53,502 bases of DNA from Streptomyces beijiangensis (GCF_017315755.1 NZ_JAFLRJ010000262.1:1-53502); one strand, 5' to 3'; shown: positions 17,211 to 25,637, numbered from the stretch's first letter. Program-made: numbers and translations. The notes: generated from the letters alone by a model not told the origin.

Positions 17211-17789
17211 ATGACGACCGGCTCACCGCCCCCGACAGTTCCCAAGCGCTCACGCGCCCGCACGATCGTGCCTCTCGCCGTCGCCGCCTGGCTGGTGCTG
17301 GAGGTCTGGCTGCTGACCGTCGTGGCGAGTGCCACGAGCGGGCTGACCGTCCTGTTTCTCCTGGTGGGCGGCTTCGTGCTCGGCGCCGCCGTGATCAAGC
17401 GGGCGGGCCGCCGGGCCTTCAGGAGCCTCACGGAGACGCTTCAGCAACAGCAGTCGGGGGTCGTACCCCCGGCGGGCCCCGGCGGTGCGGAGAGCGGCGG
17501 CAATGGCTTCCTCATGCTGGCCGGACTGCTGCTCATGATCCCCGGATTCGTGTCCGACGCGGTGGGGTTGCTGTGCCTCCTGCCGCCGGTGCGATCCCTG
17601 CTCAGCCGGTTCACCGAGCGTTCGCTGCAGCGCCGTATGAGCGCGGCGACGCCCGGCACCCTCGGCGACGCCTTCCAGCAGGCACGTATGCACCGCCCCG
17701 ACGGCAAGGTCGTCCAGGGCGAGGTCATCAGGGAGGACGGCCAGGGTCCGCGCCGGGACGACGGCCCCCGCCCGCCGCTCACTTCCTGA
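17211..17789 (+). CDS. fxsA: FxsA family membrane protein
   Basis: A 192-residue membrane protein with hydrophobic segments at about residues 20-38, 45-62 and 100-125, matching FxsA proteins. The short loop GRRAFRSLTETLQQQQSG and the PGFVSDAVGLLCLLPPVR segment are typical. In E. coli FxsA lessens exclusion of phage T7 by the F factor; its normal task is unclear. The hydrophilic N-terminal 18 residues and C-terminal 50 residues are probably cytosolic. GGGAGC just before the ATG at 17211 sets the start. It lies 46 bp after the mannose synthase gene, probably in one transcript, and ends before a very strong hairpin. Confidence 0.85.
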   Translation: MTTGSPPPTVPKRSRARTIVPLAVAAWLVLEVWLLTVVASATSGLTVLFLLVGGFVLGAAVIKRAGRRAFRSLTETLQQQQSGVVPPAGPGGAESGGNGFLMLAGLLLMIPGFVSDAVGLLCLLPPVRSLLSRFTERSLQRRMSAATPGTLGDAFQQARMHRPDGKVVQGEVIREDGQGPRRDDGPRPPLTS

Positions 17790-17813
17790 CCACCAGCAGT
17801 CCGGACAGCAAGA

Positions 17814-17859
17814 AGCCGCCGGCCGCCACACGCCCTGAAGCGTGTGGCGGCCGGCGGCT
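17814..17859. terminator. Strong bidirectional terminator, 20-bp stem
   Basis: A perfect 20-bp stem (17814-17833 with 17840-17859) closes a CCTGAA loop. It lies between the convergent fxsA and rbpA genes and is the most stable hairpin I found in the window. Confidence 0.9.
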
Positions 17860-17890
17860 CTTGTACGTGCTGTACGCGAACGCCTCGGCG

Positions 17891-18265
17891 TTACGCGGAC
17901 TTGCGGCTGTCCCGCGGGTGCACTGCGATGTTCATGGCGCCGGAGCGAAGGACGGCCAGCCTCTCGGCCAGCACCTCCTCGAGCTCCTCGCGGGTGCGCC
18001 GCTCCATGAGCATGTCCCAGTGTGTACGCGCAGGCTTGCCCTTCTTCTCCTCAGGGCCGTCCCCGTCCACCAGGAGTGCCATGACGCCGCACGCCTTGCA
18101 CTCCCACTCCGGCGGAATGTCCGCCTCTACAGAGAACGGCATCTCAAAGCGATGTCCGTTCTCGCATGCGTACTCCACCGCCTGGCGCGGGGCCAGGTCG
18201 ATGCCGCGGTCGGTCTCGTAGCTGGTCACCACGAGGCGTGTACCGCGAAGAGCTCGCTCACTCAT
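17891..18265 (-). CDS. rbpA: RNA polymerase-binding protein RbpA
   Basis: A 124-residue actinobacterial transcription factor that binds the principal sigma factor HrdB and RNA polymerase and stabilises open promoter complexes. The zinc-site residues Cys34, His38, Cys56 and Cys59 are all present (YACENGH and WECKACG). A basic linker and the C-terminal sigma-interaction helices (THWDMLMERRTREELEEVL) follow. Length and sequence are normal for the family. ATG 18265 has GGGAGG upstream. The upstream region holds a SigR-type promoter, in agreement with the known induction of rbpA by disulfide stress in S. coelicolor. Confidence 0.96.
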   Translation of the reverse strand: MSERALRGTRLVVTSYETDRGIDLAPRQAVEYACENGHRFEMPFSVEADIPPEWECKACGVMALLVDGDGPEEKKGKPARTHWDMLMERRTREELEEVLAERLAVLRSGAMNIAVHPRDSRKSA

Positions 18266-18332
18266 GAATCGTGCCTCCCGGGCTTGTCGCCCACAGGACA
18301 GGTATCGCTGTCGCTGTCGTCGTTATCCGGTC

Positions 18333-18358
18333 AACGTCCGGTCGGCGGCAAAGATTCC
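18333..18358 (-). promoter_or_regulatory. SigR (thiol-stress) promoter of rbpA
   Basis: On the minus strand GGAAT (18358-18354), an exact 18-bp spacer and GTT (18335-18333) match the SigR consensus GGAAT-N18-GTT. It lies about 70 bp before the rbpA start codon. Confidence 0.8.
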
Positions 18359-18422
18359 CGTTGCCGGTCATGCGTCGCCCGTCGCGCCGCCCCTTGTTGT
18401 ACCCACCAGTGCCCGCTTTGTC

Positions 18423-18440
18423 ACATCTGATCTAAGATGT
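18423..18440. promoter_or_regulatory. Palindrome in rbpA upstream region
   Basis: ACATCT (18423-18428) and AGATGT (18435-18440) form an inverted repeat with a 6-bp centre, about 65 bp upstream of the SigR promoter. It may be an operator for a second rbpA promoter. Confidence 0.35.
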
Positions 18441-18526
18441 CACCCTGCGTCTTGACGTAATCACCACGCAGTAACGGTCCGCCTGGCAGACCAAAGGCGT
18501 ACACTAGCGGCCTTTTACTTGAAGGT

Positions 18527-19900
18527 CTAAATTCGGTCCGGCACAGCGTTTCCCGCAGCCGCCACCGCCTGCCTCAGGGGTACCCGCGCCAGCAGGAAGA
18601 AACCCAGCAGGAAGAAGACCACGAGCGAGACGATCGCGTCGCGGTAGCTGCCCGTCAGCTGGTACGCCAGACCGAATACCAGGGGTCCGAGCCAGCTCAG
18701 CCCGCGGTCGCTCATCTCGTACGCGGAGAAGTACTCGGCCTCCTTGCCCGCGGGCACCAGGTGGGAGAAGAGCGACCGGGAGAGCGCCTGGCTGCCGCCC
18801 AGGACCGTCCCGATCGCCGCGGCGAGCAGAAAGAACCAGACGGGCCTCCCCGCGGGCAGGAAATACCCCGCCACCAGGATCAGCGCCCAGACCGCGAGCG
18901 AGCCGAGGATCGTGTGCTTGGCGCCGTACGTCCTGGCCATCCGGCCCATTCCCAGCGCCCCGGCCACCGCGAGCACCTGGACCAGCAGGACGGCAGTGAT
19001 CAGCGTGGTCTGGTCGAGGCCGAGCTCCTCCGAGCCGAAGATCGACGCCTGCGAAATCACCGTCTGGACGCCGTCGTTGTAGACCAGATAGGCGAGCAGG
19101 AAGGAGAGCGTCAGCGGATGGCGCCGCATGTCCCGCAGCGTCGCCACGAGCTGACGCCATCCGGCACCGACCGCACCCGTGCCCGTGCTGTCGGAACGAT
19201 TCGTCCTCCGGTCGCGCAGCCGCCGCAGCGGTATGAGCGTGAAGGCGCCCCACCAGACCCCGGCCGAGGCGAGGCAGATCCTCACCGCCGTCGCCTCGGA
19301 GACCCCGAAGCTGTCGTGGCCGGAGTACAGCGCCAGGTTGAGGACCAGCACGAGCGCACCGGAGGTGTAGCCGAACGCCCAGCCCCGCGAGGAGACCGCG
19401 TCGCGTTCCTCGGGACCGGCGATCTGGGGGAGATAGGCGTTGTAGAGCACCATCGAGACCGAGAGTGACGCATTGGCGACGATCAGCAGCAGCGCGCCCA
19501 GGAGATAGCGGTCGCCGTCCAGGAAGAACATGCCGACGGTGGCGGTCGCACCGGTGTACGCGGCCGCGGCGAGCAGCGGCTTCTTCCGGCCGCTGCGGTC
19601 CGCCGCGGCGCCCGCCAGGGGCATCACCAGGACGGCGACGACGACCGACAGCGAGACCGCGTACGCGAAGACCGAACCGGCGCGCACCGGGATCCCCAGC
19701 GGGTGGACGAAGCCTTCCGCGTCGGCGGCGGCCCTGGCGACCGAGGTGAGGTAGGGGCCGAGGAACACGGTGAGCACGCTCGTGGAGTAGACCGAGCAGG
19801 CGAAGTCGTAGAAGTACCAGCCGTGTTGCTCGCGTCTGCGGGCGTCCCCGGTCGCCGTGCTCCCCGCCGCCCGCGCGGTTTTCGTCGACTCCGTGCTCAA
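18527..19900 (-). CDS. MFS transporter, UMF1/Atg22-like
   Basis: A 457-residue transporter with about 12 hydrophobic segments and the N-terminal motif HGWYFYDFACSVYSTSVLTVFLGPYLT (shown in part), typical of the UMF1 / Atg22-like major facilitator branch. The cytosolic loop AAADRSGRKKPLL is the MFS signature between helices 2 and 3. Substrate unknown; Atg22 relatives export amino acids from vacuoles. I chose TTG 19900 with GGGGAC upstream; the frame is open to 19963, but that would run into the preceding gene. It begins 17 bp after the glycerophosphodiesterase stop, so the two are probably co-transcribed. A weak AAAGGC/GCCTTT hairpin follows near 18494-18516. Confidence 0.82.
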   Translation of the reverse strand: MSTESTKTARAAGSTATGDARRREQHGWYFYDFACSVYSTSVLTVFLGPYLTSVARAAADAEGFVHPLGIPVRAGSVFAYAVSLSVVVAVLVMPLAGAAADRSGRKKPLLAAAAYTGATATVGMFFLDGDRYLLGALLLIVANASLSVSMVLYNAYLPQIAGPEERDAVSSRGWAFGYTSGALVLVLNLALYSGHDSFGVSEATAVRICLASAGVWWGAFTLIPLRRLRDRRTNRSDSTGTGAVGAGWRQLVATLRDMRRHPLTLSFLLAYLVYNDGVQTVISQASIFGSEELGLDQTTLITAVLLVQVLAVAGALGMGRMARTYGAKHTILGSLAVWALILVAGYFLPAGRPVWFFLLAAAIGTVLGGSQALSRSLFSHLVPAGKEAEYFSAYEMSDRGLSWLGPLVFGLAYQLTGSYRDAIVSLVVFFLLGFFLLARVPLRQAVAAAGNAVPDRI

Positions 19901-19916
19901 CTGGCGTCCCCGATCG

Positions 19917-20690
19917 TCAGATCCACGCTCCCCGCTCGGTGAGGACCGCGCGCAAAGTCTCAAGATGATCGGTCATGATGCCATCCACGCCGAGGTCGAG
20001 AAGCGCGTGCATCCGGCCCGGATCGTTGACCGTCCATACGTGGACCTGCAGTTGGCGGGCGTGTGCGGCCCGGACGAAGCGCCGGTCGACCACCTTGATC
20101 CCGTTGTGCGACTCCGGCACCTGGGCGCTGACGGCGCTGCCCCGAAGGGGCGCGGGCAGACCGAAGGAGCGCAGGCGCAGCGCGAGTACGCCGCCGGCGC
20201 CGTAGGACGTGGCGAGGCGCGGGCCCCCGAGGCGCTGCGCCCTGGACACCCGGCTCTCGGAGAAGGAGCCGACGCAGACCCGGTCCCAGGCATCCGTCCT
20301 GCGGATCAGTTCGATCAGCGGGGCGAGGGCGCGCTCCGCCTTGACATCGACGTTCCAGCGGGCCCCGGGGAACTCGTCGAGGAGTTCCGCGAAGAGCGGC
20401 AGCGGCTCACGGCCCGCCACCCTGGCGCGCCCGACCTCGCTCCACGGAAGAGCGGAGATCCGGCCGTGCGCGTCCGTCGCCCGGTCCAGGGTCGCGTCGT
20501 GGAAGGCGACGAGTCGGCCGTCCGCCGTGGCGTGCACATCGGTCTCGAAGTAGCGGAACCCCGCCCGGGAAGCGCGTCTGAAGGCGGCCGCGGTGTTCTC
20601 CAGGCCGTCCGCAGCCCCGCCGCGGTGGGCGAAGGGGATCGGCAGTCCATCGCCGAGACAGTCCAGAAAGGGGTGGCGTATGCGGGTCAC
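19917..20690 (-). CDS. Glycerophosphodiester phosphodiesterase
   Basis: A 257-residue TIM-barrel enzyme that splits glycerophosphodiesters such as glycerophosphocholine to glycerol 3-phosphate and the alcohol. The catalytic signature is intact: His22-Arg23 in AHRGG, Glu49 and Asp51 in FETDVHAT, and His64-Asp65 in AFHDATLD; further on, NVDVKAE and the C-terminal VWTVND motif are seen. There is no signal peptide, so the enzyme is cytosolic. Its GTG start overlaps the stop of the YczE-type membrane gene by 4 nt (GTGA), showing translational coupling. It could supply glycerol 3-phosphate from lipid head groups. Confidence 0.92.
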   Translation of the reverse strand: MTRIRHPFLDCLGDGLPIPFAHRGGAADGLENTAAAFRRASRAGFRYFETDVHATADGRLVAFHDATLDRATDAHGRISALPWSEVGRARVAGREPLPLFAELLDEFPGARWNVDVKAERALAPLIELIRRTDAWDRVCVGSFSESRVSRAQRLGGPRLATSYGAGGVLALRLRSFGLPAPLRGSAVSAQVPESHNGIKVVDRRFVRAAHARQLQVHVWTVNDPGRMHALLDLGVDGIMTDHLETLRAVLTERGAWI

Positions 20691-21370
20691 CCGCGCATTG
20701 TCGCCTGCTCCGGTGTACCGCCGGCGACGACCGTGCTGCCTTCGCCCGGCGCCGGAACGGCGAGGACGCGCAGGAAGAACTGGGCAAGCGGACCGATCGC
20801 CAGGGCGTACGCGACCGTGCCCACGCCGACGGTGCCGCCGAGCAGGAAACCCGTCGCCACGACAGCCACTTCGAGGGCGGTCCGCACCTGGCGGACCGAC
20901 CGTCCGGTGATCCGGTTGAGTGCGGTCATCAGCCCGTCGCGCGGCCCGGGGCCGAAGCGGGCGGCGATGTAGAGGCCGGTGGCGACCCCGTTGAGCACGA
21001 TCCCCGTGACCGTCAGCGCGATCCGGCCGAACAGGCCGTGGACCTCGGGAAGCAGGGCGAGGGTGGAGTCGATCGCGATGCCGATGACAAAGACGTTGGA
21101 GACCGTGCCGAGTCCGGGGCGCTGTCTGAGCGGGATCCAGAGGAGCAGGACCGCGGCGCCGACGATGATCGCTATCTCGCCCATGGTCAGCCCGGTGCGC
21201 TCGGCCAGCCCCTGGTGGAGCACGCCCCAGGGCTCAAGGCCGAGACCACCGCGCACCAGGAGCGCCGAGCTCGCCCCGTACAACGCGAGGCCGACGTAGA
21301 GCTGCACCAGCCGGCGGGTGAGATTCCTGGACAAAGCGTTCCCCCGTGCAGTGGTGGTGGACTGATACAT
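20687..21370 (-). CDS. yczE: YczE family membrane protein
   Basis: A 227-residue protein with five or six membrane helices. RRLVQLYVGLALYGASSALLVRGGLG (in part), then LGLEPWGVLHQGL and the loop GPGPRDGLMT are the pattern of YczE/YitT-like proteins. The role is unknown, although YczE affects surfactin production in Bacillus. I chose ATG 21370; an upstream start at 21436 would overlap the divergent regulator gene completely. The gene is divergent from a MocR-type regulator, the arrangement known for yczE and yczR, and is translationally coupled to the glycerophosphodiesterase downstream. Confidence 0.8.
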   Translation of the reverse strand: MYQSTTTARGNALSRNLTRRLVQLYVGLALYGASSALLVRGGLGLEPWGVLHQGLAERTGLTMGEIAIIVGAAVLLLWIPLRQRPGLGTVSNVFVIGIAIDSTLALLPEVHGLFGRIALTVTGIVLNGVATGLYIAARFGPGPRDGLMTALNRITGRSVRQVRTALEVAVVATGFLLGGTVGVGTVAYALAIGPLAQFFLRVLAVPAPGEGSTVVAGGTPEQATMRG

Positions 21371-21449
21371 GACACTCTGTGGCTTGTCGTCAGATGCCAA
21401 CCATGGCCAATTCGGGGAAGGTGGACTGAAATCCATGGCTCAGTGGACT
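21357..21449. repeat. GTGGACT direct repeats in the yczE-mocR region
   Basis: GTGGACTGA occurs at 21357-21365 and 21421-21429, and GTGGACT again at 21443-21449. They lie near the two divergent start codons (21370 and 21435). MocR regulators usually bind direct repeats, so these are candidate sites, although two copies lie within coding sequence. Confidence 0.4.
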
Positions 21450-22934
21450 TCAGCGGTCGGACCGGCTCAGCTGGCCCGCCAGCTCAACGCCCAGCAGTCC
21501 CGTCCCGCCGGACCCGGGACCCGTAAGCCCCCTGCCTACCGGGCCCTCGCCGACGGCGTCAGGCTCCTGGTCCTGGAGGGCCGGGTCCCCGTCGCGGCCA
21601 GGCTCCCCGCCGAACGCGAACTGGCCCTGGCGCTCGCCGTCAGCCGTACCACCGTGGCCGCCGCCTACGAGGCGCTGCGCGCCGAGGGCTTCCTGGAGTC
21701 CCGCCGCGGTGCCGGCAGCTGGACCGCGGTGCCCGCGGGCAATCCGCTGCCCGCCCGCGGCCTGGAACCGCTGGCGCCCGAGGCCCTCGGCTCGATGATC
21801 GACCTCGGCTGCGCCTCGCTGCCCGCTCCGGAACCCTGGCTCACCCGGGCCGTACAGGGCGCGCTGGAGGACCTGCCTCCGTACGCGCACACGCACGGCG
21901 ACTACCCGGCCGGGCTGCCCGCGCTGCGCCAGATGCTCGCCGACCGCTACACCGCGCGGGGCATCCCGACCATGCCCGAGCAGATCATGGTCACCACCGG
22001 GGCGATGGGCGCCATCGACGCCATCTGCCATCTCTTCGCGGGGCGCGGCGAGCGGATCGCCGTCGAGTCGCCGTCGTACGCCAACATCCTGCAGCTCATG
22101 CGGGAGGCCGGAGCGCGCCTGGTGCCCGTCGCCATGGCCGAGGGCCTCGGCGGCTGGGACCTGGGGCGGTGGCGTCAGGTGCTGCGTGACGCGGCGCCGC
22201 GGCTGGCCTATGTGGTCGCCGACTTCCACAACCCGACCGGCGCCCTCGCCGACGAGGACCAGCGCAGGCAGCTGGTGGAGGCGGCACGATCGGCGGGCAC
22301 GGTGCTCATCGCCGACGAGACCATGAGCGAACTCTGCCTCGACGCGGACACCGAGATGCCGCGCCCCGTCTGCGCCTTCGACCCGTCGGGGTCCACCGTG
22401 CTGACCGTCGGATCGGCGAGCAAGGCGTTCTGGGCCGGGATGCGGATCGGCTGGGTGCGGGCGTCGCCCGACGTGATCCGCAGCCTGGTGGCGGCGCGGG
22501 CCTACGCCGACCTGGGCACGCCCGTGCTGGAGCAGCTCGCCATCAACTGGCTGATGAGCACCGGGGGATGGGAGGAGGCCGTCGCCATTCGCCGTGCCCA
22601 GGCACGGGAGAACCGCGACGCCCTGGTCGCCGCGGTGCGCAAGGAGCTGCCGAGCTGGGAGTTCGACGTCCCGCACGGCGGGCTGACCCTGTGGGTACGG
22701 ACCGGGGGGCTCTCCGGCTCCCGGCTGGCCGAGGTCGGCGAGCGGGTGGGGGTGCGGGTCCCTTCGGGGCCCCGCTTCGGGGTCGACGGGGCCTTCGAGG
22801 GATATGTACGCCTGCCGTTCACGGTCGGCGGTCCCGTGGCCGTGGAGGCCGCGGCCCGGCTGGCGGCTGCCGCGAGGCTGGTCGAGACCGGTGCGGGCAC
22901 CGGTGCCGACGCCCCGCGGACCTTCGTCGCCTGA
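21435..22934 (+). CDS. yczR: MocR family regulator (YczR-like, PLP-binding)
   Basis: A 499-residue fusion of an N-terminal GntR winged helix (residues about 35-100, LPAERELALALAVSRTTVAAAYEALRAEG in part) and a large C-terminal domain with the fold of class I aminotransferases. The PLP-binding lysine is Lys330 in VGSASKAFWAGMRIGW, and DFHNPTGA is the PLP phosphate-site neighbour, so the cofactor should bind. These proteins act as PLP- or amino-acid-responsive regulators, not as aminotransferases. ATG 21435 is close behind GGTGGAC. Divergent pairing with a YczE membrane gene places it in the YczR group. A perfect palindrome follows the stop. Confidence 0.88.
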   Translation: MAQWTSAVGPAQLARQLNAQQSRPAGPGTRKPPAYRALADGVRLLVLEGRVPVAARLPAERELALALAVSRTTVAAAYEALRAEGFLESRRGAGSWTAVPAGNPLPARGLEPLAPEALGSMIDLGCASLPAPEPWLTRAVQGALEDLPPYAHTHGDYPAGLPALRQMLADRYTARGIPTMPEQIMVTTGAMGAIDAICHLFAGRGERIAVESPSYANILQLMREAGARLVPVAMAEGLGGWDLGRWRQVLRDAAPRLAYVVADFHNPTGALADEDQRRQLVEAARSAGTVLIADETMSELCLDADTEMPRPVCAFDPSGSTVLTVGSASKAFWAGMRIGWVRASPDVIRSLVAARAYADLGTPVLEQLAINWLMSTGGWEEAVAIRRAQARENRDALVAAVRKELPSWEFDVPHGGLTLWVRTGGLSGSRLAEVGERVGVRVPSGPRFGVDGAFEGYVRLPFTVGGPVAVEAAARLAAAARLVETGAGTGADAPRTFVA

Positions 22935-22950
22935 GGACTGACGGCCGAGG

Positions 22951-22970
22951 CCTGAGCGCCGGCGCTCAGG
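22951..22970. terminator. Palindromic terminator between mocR and sffA
   Basis: CCTGAGCGCC (22951-22960) is directly followed by its reverse complement GGCGCTCAGG (22961-22970). It ends exactly where the stop codon of the convergent sffA gene begins. Confidence 0.65.
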
Positions 22971-24524
22971 TCAGCCCTCAGCCGGTACGGCGGCCTCCAC
23001 GGGCGCCGAGTCCAGGGGGACCTGGCGCTCCGGAAGCAGGTCGATGACCGCCTGGCGGTGCGCCTCACTGGTGGCGTCGTCGTACGGATCGGGTGTGGCC
23101 GGGACCTGGAGGCGCAGCACCGGACCGGTGCCCAGGCGTGCGTAGCCCCGGCCCGGCGGGACCACGGCCGTGGGTGTGGTGTGCGGCGGGGCGCCGAGCA
23201 CCGACTCCACCTGCTCGGGCGAGGCGGGACCGAGCACCACCCGCGCGCGGGTGTGCTGGCGGACGGTGTCGCTGAGCGTGTCCAGGGTGTCGAACTGGTC
23301 GGCCACCACCACCGTCACGTTGGCCGCCCTGCCGTGCCGCAGTGGGACCTGCAACAGCTGCTGGGGATCGGTGCGTCCGTCGGCCGCGGCGAGATGGCCG
23401 AAGATGCTGGGCCGGTCGAGGAGGATCCAGAGCGGGCGCTTGGTGTCCTCGGGTGCGGGGTGGCCCGCCTGCCTGGCCCGGTTGGCCGAGATGAGCCGGC
23501 GCTCGGTCTCGTGCGCCGCCCATTCCAGGGTGGCCAGGGCCCCGGCGAGGCCGCACTCGACGGCCAGGACGCCGCTGCGCCCCGTGAGGCAGGCGTACTC
23601 GCCGGTTCCGCTGCCCTCGATGATCAGCACATCGCCGTACCGCAGCGTCTGCAGAGCGATCGAGCGCAGCAGGGTCGTGGTGCCGCTGCCGGGCTCGCCG
23701 ACGACGAGCAGATGCGGCTCCGTCGAGCGCGCTCCCGTCCGCCAGACGACCGGCGGCGCGTCACAGGTCTCCTCGCCGTCCGTCACCGGCATGGTGCGCT
23801 GCACCGCACCCGCGTCGGTGAATCCGATGACCGTCTCGCCGGGGGTGGTGACGAACGGCTGGGCGGCGATGGAGGTGGAGAGGGCGGGCAGCACGCTCAT
23901 CACGAGCTGGTTGCCCTCCTCGTCCCAGGCGAAGTGGTACTCGCGGCCGCGGCCCGACTTGGCGTGCAGCAGCTGTTCGATACGGGCGCGGGAAGCGGCC
24001 TCGCCGTCGGTGAAGTACGCCGGGTACTTCATCCGCAGTGTGCTGATGCGCCCGTCCGCGTCGAACTCGTAGTCACTGAACGCCTTGTCCCACTCGCCGC
24101 CGTGGGCGAAGAGCGGAGCGGGGTCCTCCGGCACCGAGAAGTACGGCACCAGGGCCTCGTAGAGCGACTGGAGGCGACCGGTCTCCGCCTCGCCGGGACC
24201 GGTCTGTACGGGGACGCGCTCGCGGCCCTTCCAGGCGGCCGCGGCCATCACCGTGATCAGGGCCAGCAACGGCCCGTACGGGATGAGCGCGACCACCAGG
24301 ACGCAGGCGGCGGCCAGGAACAGCGCGGGACCGCGCCGCTCCTTGGGCAGGGACGCCCATTTGAGCCGCCCCCCTGCTGCGAGCTTCCGCAGACCACGAC
24401 TGATCGTGATCAGCGGGTGAAGGACGTCGGTGGCGCTGTCGGCGGCCGTTCGCGCAATCTCGCGGCTGCGGGTGATCGAGGCACTGCTGCTGCTCAGAAT
24501 GCGGGGGAGTGGTCGCCGGGCCAC
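22971..24524 (-). CDS. sffA: SffA, SpoIIIE/FtsK-like septal protein
   Basis: A 517-residue protein with two membrane helices (about residues 67-100) and a large cytosolic ATPase-like domain of the SpoIIIE/FtsK type. In Streptomyces, SffA is brought to sporulation septa by the small protein SmeA and helps in spore chromosome segregation. The nucleotide site at residues 276-284 reads GEPGSGTTT, with Thr282 where the Walker Lys is expected. WILLDRP resembles a Walker B strand. There is no gamma DNA-reading domain of FtsK length. The GTG start at 24524 has GGAGAC upstream. It lies 39 bp after smeA in the same operon. Confidence 0.88.
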   Translation of the reverse strand: MARRPLPRILSSSSASITRSREIARTAADSATDVLHPLITISRGLRKLAAGGRLKWASLPKERRGPALFLAAACVLVVALIPYGPLLALITVMAAAAWKGRERVPVQTGPGEAETGRLQSLYEALVPYFSVPEDPAPLFAHGGEWDKAFSDYEFDADGRISTLRMKYPAYFTDGEAASRARIEQLLHAKSGRGREYHFAWDEEGNQLVMSVLPALSTSIAAQPFVTTPGETVIGFTDAGAVQRTMPVTDGEETCDAPPVVWRTGARSTEPHLLVVGEPGSGTTTLLRSIALQTLRYGDVLIIEGSGTGEYACLTGRSGVLAVECGLAGALATLEWAAHETERRLISANRARQAGHPAPEDTKRPLWILLDRPSIFGHLAAADGRTDPQQLLQVPLRHGRAANVTVVVADQFDTLDTLSDTVRQHTRARVVLGPASPEQVESVLGAPPHTTPTAVVPPGRGYARLGTGPVLRLQVPATPDPYDDATSEAHRQAVIDLLPERQVPLDSAPVEAAVPAEG

Positions 24525-24563
24525 GTCTGTCTCCAGGGGTGATGGGGAGGGTGGGGGGAGAGG

Positions 24564-24758
24564 TCAGAACTTGATCCCGCCGAGAAGGCTGGCGAGGCTG
24601 GCGCCCCCGGCCTTGATGCTCGGGGCGATGGCGGTGCCCGCGAGATAGAAACCGAAGAGGGCGCAGACGAGCGCGTGTGACGCTTTGAGTCCGTCCTTCC
24701 TGAAAAACAGGAAGACGATGATTCCGAGCAACACCACGCCTGAGATCGACAGGATCAT
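24564..24758 (-). CDS. smeA: SmeA, small membrane protein of sporulation
   Basis: A 64-residue membrane protein with two hydrophobic helices (about residues 1-20 and 28-47) and a Gly/Ser-rich tail ending in GGIKF. Size, sequence and position directly before sffA identify it as SmeA, which in S. coelicolor localises to sporulation septa, recruits SffA, and when deleted affects septum placement, spore wall and DNA segregation. ATG 24758 has a strong AGGAGAA ribosome site. The region upstream (24780-24880) is unusually AT-rich for this window and probably carries the sporulation-controlled promoter. Confidence 0.88.
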   Translation of the reverse strand: MILSISGVVLLGIIVFLFFRKDGLKASHALVCALFGFYLAGTAIAPSIKAGGASLASLLGGIKF

Positions 24759-25044
24759 GAGGGGTTCTCCTGGTTGTGGGGACAGTCACCATGAGTTCTT
24801 CCAGGCTCACAGAAAGTATCTATGCGATAAAAGGTGCAAATGGGTGATTTTTCGAGAAATTCACTGGACTGGAGTACGCCGGTCCGCCACTCGGGCGGGG
24901 TGTCGCACGCCTGGTCACCGTGGTGATCACGGTCGCGGTGATCTTTGCCACGGCCGGGCCGGGTCATGTCGTCCGGCGGGCAGTACCCTGACGATTCACT
25001 CGTACGGCTGTCGTGCCGTGCCCAGCAGAGAGGCGGTCCGTCCG

Positions 25045-25437
25045 ATGAGCGAGGCTCCGGATCCCGAGGTCATCGAGCTGGCGACGAAGGTCTTCGACCT
25101 CGCGCGCCGCGGTGAGACCGGGCCGCTCGCCGCGTACGTCGACGCGGGCGTCCCGGCGAACCTCAGCAACGACCGGGGGGACTCGCTCGTGATGCTCGCC
25201 GCCTATCACGGCCATGCGGCCGCGGTGGAGGCTCTGCTCGCGCGTGGCGCGGACGCGGACCGGGCCAACGACCGCGGACAGACCCCGCTGGCCGGAGCCG
25301 TCTTCAAGGGCGAGGACGCGGTGATCCGCGCCCTGCTCGCCGGTGGCGCCGATCCGGCGGCCGGAACACCGTCCGCGGTGGATACCGCACGGATGTTCGG
25401 GAAGACGGAGCTGGTGGAGCTGTTCGGCGCCTCATGA
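25045..25437 (+). CDS. Ankyrin-repeat protein
   Basis: A 130-residue soluble protein made mainly of ankyrin repeats. A short N-terminal helix (PEVIELATKVFDLARRGETG) precedes about three repeats, with the signatures GDSLVMLAAYHGHAAAVEALLARGAD (in part), RGQTPLAGAVFKGEDAVIRALLAGGAD (in part) and a degenerate last unit. Such repeats bind partner proteins; the partner is unknown. ATG 25045 is preceded by AGAGAGG at a rather long distance. It is transcribed away from smeA across 286 bp. Confidence 0.85.
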   Translation: MSEAPDPEVIELATKVFDLARRGETGPLAAYVDAGVPANLSNDRGDSLVMLAAYHGHAAAVEALLARGADADRANDRGQTPLAGAVFKGEDAVIRALLAGGADPAAGTPSAVDTARMFGKTELVELFGAS

Positions 25438-25531
25438 GAGCGGGCGTCGTAAATGTGGTCGCGGCGGTCAATACGGCTGGGTCATCATGACGTCGCGGGT
25501 CCGATTCGGGCCACCGACGAGAGGCAGGAAG

Positions 25532-25591
25532 ATGGTCTACACCAAGCAAGAGACGGCGGGCAGCCGAGCATGTTGTCGCGCGGCCAGGTAA
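25532..25591 (+). CDS. Possible 19-codon upstream ORF or leader peptide
   Basis: A short frame starting with ATG after a good ribosome site (GGCAGGAAG) encodes MVYTKQETAGSRACCRAAR and stops 46 nt before the HEAT-repeat gene. Basic, with an adjacent Cys pair. A translated leader is plausible because the ribosome site is far better than chance, but the peptide itself may have no function. Confidence 0.35.
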   Translation: MVYTKQETAGSRACCRAAR

Positions 25592-25637
25592 TCCACGATT
25601 TCCGGTTGCGTCGACAGCTTGATGTGAGGCTTCTTCC

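Noticed and set aside
24780..24880. GCGATAAA on the plus strand near smeA, resembling a WhiG -10 sequence
   Set aside because: It points away from smeA and lacks a TAAA element at the right distance.
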